From: Hemibagrus wyckioides | Taxonomy: Eukaryota; Chordata; Actinopteri; Siluriformes; Bagridae | Length of the DNA stretch: 64,000 bases | NCBI RefSeq assembly: GCF_019097595.1 | Contig: NC_080715.1 | Coordinates: forward strand, 25,022,573-25,086,572 | Direction of reading: 5' to 3' | Shown here: piece after piece, positions 59,560 to 64,000 of the stretch | Layout of the letters: every line of letters starts with the position of its first letter | Numbering within the stretch: position 1 is the stretch's first letter | Notes under the pieces: generated by a model | What the model saw: only the letters and a program-made list of their open reading frames with translations | The model's database searches: none | What the model was told of the DNA's origin: nothing | Position numbers and translations under genes: made by a program

Positions 59560-60115
59560 TTTGCATGACATGATAGAGCTACTTCTGCTGAGCTGGGACT
59601 AGGGCCCTAGTTAAGATAGAGGAATATTATGGATAGCTTCAAATCTGTTGTGGGCCAAAACCTGCAGGCCTCTTTTAGTCAGCCGTAGATGAAGATACAC
59701 TTCACCTTCCAGCATGACAACAACCTAAAAGCACAAATCCAAATCAATGAAGAAATGGCTTCAGATGAAGAACAACATTTAGTCAGATCCATATCCAATC
59801 ATGTGGAAAACATGTGGAATACCTTGAAGAGGGTCAGGCCTAGGAGGATCCCTTTGCAATTTGATAGATCTGGAGTATTTTTGCCTGAACAAGTGCAATA
59901 AATTTGCCAAATCAAAATATGCTGAGTTGACTCATTTTCCCCAAAACATTTCTGCTTGTTTCTTCTCCTTTTTTTTTTTTTTACTTAATACTTAAGTAGA
60001 ACTTAATAGGCTGCTTCTTCATCAAAAAAAAAACATCTGATTTTTTTTTCTTTTTTTACATCAAAAAGCTTAAGATTTTAACAAGGGTGTGAAGAATTTT
60101 TATATCCACTGTATA
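59560..60115 (+). mobile_element. 3' end of another Tc1-like element
   Basis: The plus strand reads as a C-terminal transposase remnant (FTFQHDNNLKAQIQ corresponds to the Tc1 FQHDNDPKH region with the second catalytic Asp; it is followed by HVENMWNTLKRV). A T-rich 3' region follows, ending AATTTTTATATCCACTGTAT near 60113, the form of a Tc1 terminal repeat. The 5' half is missing, so it is non-functional. Confidence 0.7.
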
Positions 60116-60119
60116 AATG

Positions 60120-61188
60120 AGTCTGAGCAGCATTAAAGGGGCATTAACACATTTTGATGATCTTGCTATAAGCCTATGCATGAAAACAATACTGGTTTAT
60201 TGAAATTAACAGTGAGTTAAGAATAAGAATAGAGCAGTGAAATGAGGAAAAGAGAAAGGCACTGTTCTTTCCATATATCAAAATGTTTTAAAAGTCTAAC
60301 CAATACAGGTTGCTTCATTTGCCTGCATTTTTTTAGCTGGTTACCTTATCCATGTAAAGCTAACCATTTAGTTTAATAAATAATAGTGACAATGTTAACT
60401 GCATCATTGAAAGTCTAAAACATGAAAAGACCCACAAGGATGAACCATTTGAAATTATATAAATTTGATTCATATTTTTTTTGTATAGAATAGTTTAAAT
60501 TTAGCTTACCTCTCCATGTTACATAACACAGTAACTAACAAACAAGAACTAACATGTACTTAAACTGTTATTAACTGTTCATTATTCATTATTATTTATC
60601 ATAGTTAAGGTTATCTTCATTAATTTGTGTATAGTGCATGTCTGAACTCATTATTAGTTCATACTTAAATAAGTATTAATTCAGGTATTAGTGCAAGATC
60701 ATTCATGTACTGTTACTGTATAGTGTTACTGTGACAACTAAGAAAAATATTTATGTTAGATTCACATGAATTGTTCGAATCTGATCACACAACACACCAT
60801 CAATGTGCCACTGAACAGATGGTAATTTGAGTTTGTGTTTGTACTGGTGAGCTGTGTCTGTTCATGTCTGGATTTAGACTTGTTCACAGAGAACTTGCCT
60901 GCAGTAATGTCACTTACTTAATTTGCACAAGGACTTGACATAATCTTGGCAGTGTTCAAAGAAGTGGTTTATTAAACAACAACAACAAAATCTCCAGTAC
61001 AAGTTGTTAGACATCCAAAAAATATTATAATGTTTTCTGGAGCAGCTTTATTAGACACAATAAACTATAGTAATTGCTAATATAATTTAAAAATAATAAT
61101 AATAATAATATAAATAGACCATAGCTGTTGGTTTACCTTAAAGAGAACTGGGTTCATTTGCTTCAAATTGACCATTAACAATTGTGTA

Positions 61189-61272
<84 letters not shown>

Positions 61273-61580
61273 AAAAATATAATACATATTTAGTTTGCTT
61301 TGTTTAGTCTTGGAATGCAACTGTCTTAAACATAGATTAATCACAAAACTTAGATTAAACATATGATATTTGTTTTAAATTCCAGCCTGAGATTCACTAG
61401 AGATTTGTGATTTCTCTGTTGTAACAGAGAGACCCATCCCTGTTGTTCTTATTTACCCTTGCTTTAATCGCATATTTATCTTCTGGTGTTTCCTGGCAAC
61501 TCAGAATTCTCAAAAACCTTTGAAAACCATGTGATCTCTGAACCTGGTCTCTTCTACTGGCTCCTGTAGTAAAGTAGACT
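60120..61580. other. Intergenic with a long (TA)n array
   Basis: AT-rich DNA without supportable genes. A pure TA array of about 77 bp lies at 61193-61269, with AAT units near 61091-61110. Confidence 0.5.
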
Positions 61581-61589
61581 AATTCAAGA

Positions 61590-61800
61590 ACTTGACAGAG
61601 AGCTGTGTTCTTCAGTGGTCTTCCCAGTCACCCAATCTGGAACCAATGGAACACCTTTGGCATGCGGTAGTGCTCCTGATAAATTTACAGGAATTGTGAA
61701 CATGTCAACATGGACTAGAATCTCAAAGGAATTTTTCCAACATCGTGTGGAATCCCTGCGATGAAGAACTGAAGCTGTTTTCAGAGCAAACATGTTACTA
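61590..61800 (+). mobile_element. Tc1-like transposase 3' fragment
   Basis: CAGTGGTCTTCCCAGTCACC, CAATGGAACACCTTTGGCAT and CATGGACTAGAATCTCAAAG closely parallel the relic at 35830-36020, so both come from the same Tc1 family. It is a short, broken fragment. Confidence 0.65.
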
Positions 61801-61809
61801 ATAAATAAA

Positions 61810-64000
61810 ACTCCATCTATGACCTGATTATCTTTGGCTGGACATGTGATCTGCATATTGTTTGGTAATGTGATGCAGTGAATTATTGTGCATATTACCA
61901 TATTGTTTGGTCATGAATAGTTGAGAAGCATTAGATCGAGCTAGCTATATACAGTAGATAGCATTTACTACACTTATTTACTATTTATGATCTAGTTACA
62001 GTTTCTCTGTAAACAAAGGGTCATCACTGAGGGAAGTAGCTGTTGTGTCATAAACTGTCTCTCTGGTTCCATTGTGTATTTTTTATACTGTAAATGTTTT
62101 TTTCTCTGTTGAGCTTTCACTAAAAAGTCATTATGCATTTAATAAAAAACGTTTATATGTCTTGTCAGCTGCCCATAAAACATTACTCTAATCTGTTGAG
62201 TAATGTACCTGTCCTGCTGTATTGGCAAATTCCCAAGATGCAGATTAGAACTCTCATGATCCTCAGCCTTCATTTGATCACCTGTCTCCACTTAATGTCA
62301 CATGCATACTACAGGAATTCACCTGTTTACAATCCTAAAACTGCCTTCTAATAACCAACTATCAGTCATCTTCATCATTATTGATATTCAAAGCATCTAC
62401 AATTCAGTTTTAATCAAAGGGGGTGACAAATGAAAGACTACCTTTAGTGTGAGCTCAGGTCATTATGAATAGTTAGTAATTGCATACAGACAGGTCAAGT
62501 CCCTATTTAAGATATATGATGCTCTCAGAGATACTCTGCAAATCTATTCAAAGGTGATCATTTTTCTGCACTACGTCATTTCGCACCTACAAAGGTTCCT
62601 AAAGTTTGCAAATTTCCACAAACAATTCAAACCAATTCCTCTCATATCATCTCTTAAGGAAAGATCAAATAAACTACACTACGAGAAACCAAGAAGATCA
62701 AGCCTTCAGCATCTTAAAATAAACATTAATCTTTTTAAAAACACTATGATCCATGCTTGCCATGTATAATAAAGATTAAAGTTTTAACAGAGAAGGGAGT
62801 AAGCCTATAGCGTATTTCACATTTATTGGTTTGCCTGTCCAATATTTCTTAAGATTGCCAACAGCTTTCATTTATTTGAATGAAATACTGGTTTTATTCA
62901 AATCATTTATATCAATTTGAATAAAACCAGAAAAGCAGCACTTGTGTATGTCTTGGCACTTCATGACAGTACTCTGACAATTCATGCCAGACAGTAAATA
63001 ACCTTTTCTGGCAGTGCATTAGTCTGTTTAGAGTCCAAGCTGCACTAGCGTTGCTCACTTCACTTGAGGCAGAAAGTATGTGAAATGCAAGTAAAAAAAA
63101 TGCCTACCCTGTATATCATGCAATCATTGATGTGTTGCACGTGGCCATTTTCGGATGCTACTGCTAGCCATTAGTAAGATGCAGGACCACTGTGACAGGT
63201 TGGAGAAGAACACCACAATATGACTAAACAATGCAATGCAGATTGAACACTTTACTGCATATCAACACCACAAGAGAATGGCAGAACGTTTTCCACAGAA
63301 TAGTTCAAATTAAACTGCTAACCTGACAGCCAAGGATATATGGATCTGGCTTGTCTCCTAGAAGTTATTGATGATGATTGATGCATATGCTTGTAGTTAC
63401 ATGTAAGTGTATTTCTAGCACTACTCCTGCTGCATTATAGCACCTGCCAAATGTTGTAAATGCACATGAAACTTTTTATGCACAATTTGTGATATATGCT
63501 ACATGTTTAATGTGTTGATTTTGTAACTTTAGTACAGTGCAGGAGAAAAGTATGCTGAAATCCAGGAAAGGTGAGATAGCAACAGAAAAAAATATGTGTG
63601 GGAAAATTTTGAAAAAGGCTTTAGTAAGAATATCATTACACTTGTGTGGAAGATCACCATGTTTATGCAGTACTTTTCCACTACACACTCCCATGTTTCC
63701 TTTCTCCTTTGGCTTGCATGATAAGTTGTCAATGTTGTGACTGCGCTGTCTTCAGTATCTTTCCAACAGTAATCCATCTTGTGCAATTGAGTGTGACTCT
63801 GCAACTGAATGATACATATAATTCCTGTTATTTCTCATTATCAGGCCAACATACTGATACCTCAGAAGATGACTAGGATGAATCAAGATCTTGATGTAAA
63901 AATGGACTTTTGAAAGCACATTTGGAATGGTCCTTGTTCTGTGTTATGCTTTCTATTATAAAATGCCAAAGAAATTTTGATCATGCTAAAGAAAAGGGCA
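61810..64000. other. Intergenic to window end, no gene seen
   Basis: AT-rich DNA. Apart from the perfect hairpin at 62888-62930 I see no element or gene. The overlapping open frames near 63476-63876 on both strands show no domain. Confidence 0.4.
62888..62930. repeat. Perfect 16-bp hairpin
   Basis: CTGGTTTTATTCAAAT (62888-62903) and its exact inverse complement ATTTGAATAAAACCAG (62915-62930) are separated by 11 bases. The stem is perfect and short-looped. It may be a small palindromic transposon remnant or a structured RNA element. It is too short for a typical pre-miRNA stem. Confidence 0.8.

Overview
This window is nuclear DNA from a ray-finned (teleost) fish. It is AT-rich, with a few intron-containing vertebrate genes in a sea of microsatellites, Tc1/mariner-like transposon relics, hAT-type miniature elements and tRNA-derived SINEs. 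The repeat mix suggests an ostariophysan, possibly a catfish, but that is inference. There is no prokaryotic signature, CRISPR array, tRNA or rRNA gene.

Four protein-coding genes can be read. (1) nhlh2 (about 6.4-6.75 kb, +) is a bHLH transcription factor coded by one exon, with a likely upstream non-coding exon. (2) vangl1 (20.0-34.4 kb, +) is the four-pass planar cell polarity protein. Eight coding exons join in phase into a 523-residue protein ending in the PDZ ligand ETSV. (3) casq2 (43.7-37.0 kb, -) is cardiac-type calsequestrin. Eleven exons join in phase into 424 residues ending in 47 consecutive aspartates. (4) A KCNE-family potassium-channel beta subunit, most like KCNE2 (46.7-46.3 kb, -), is coded by one exon 2.6 kb upstream of casq2.

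Layout: 1-4.5 kb is gene-poor repeat DNA. 4.5-7.2 kb is the nhlh2 locus. 7.2-19.9 kb is intergenic, with a CTCF-like site at 10.3 kb, a possible solo LTR, a possible 5' non-coding vangl1 exon near 13.6 kb, a SINE and a hAT MITE. 19.9-34.5 kb is vangl1, whose intron 5 holds a decayed Tc1 element with about 210-bp terminal inverted repeats. 34.5-36.9 kb is transposon debris. 36.9-43.7 kb is casq2. 46.3-46.7 kb is the KCNE gene. 46.8-64 kb is repeat-rich intergenic DNA with LINE, Tc1 and hAT relics and one unrecognised broken coding-like fragment at 55.8-56.1 kb.

The vangl-casq-nhlh neighbourhood corresponds to human 1p13 (VANGL1-CASQ2-NHLH2) and its paralogon at 1q23 (CASQ1-NHLH1-VANGL2). casq2 and the KCNE gene both belong to families important for cardiac excitability. 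I see no new multi-gene system. The most notable signal is how often simple-sequence arrays sit at splice sites: the UG repeats at both ends of vangl1 intron 3, the TC arrays before two vangl1 acceptors, and the TTCTC and TA arrays at casq2 exons.
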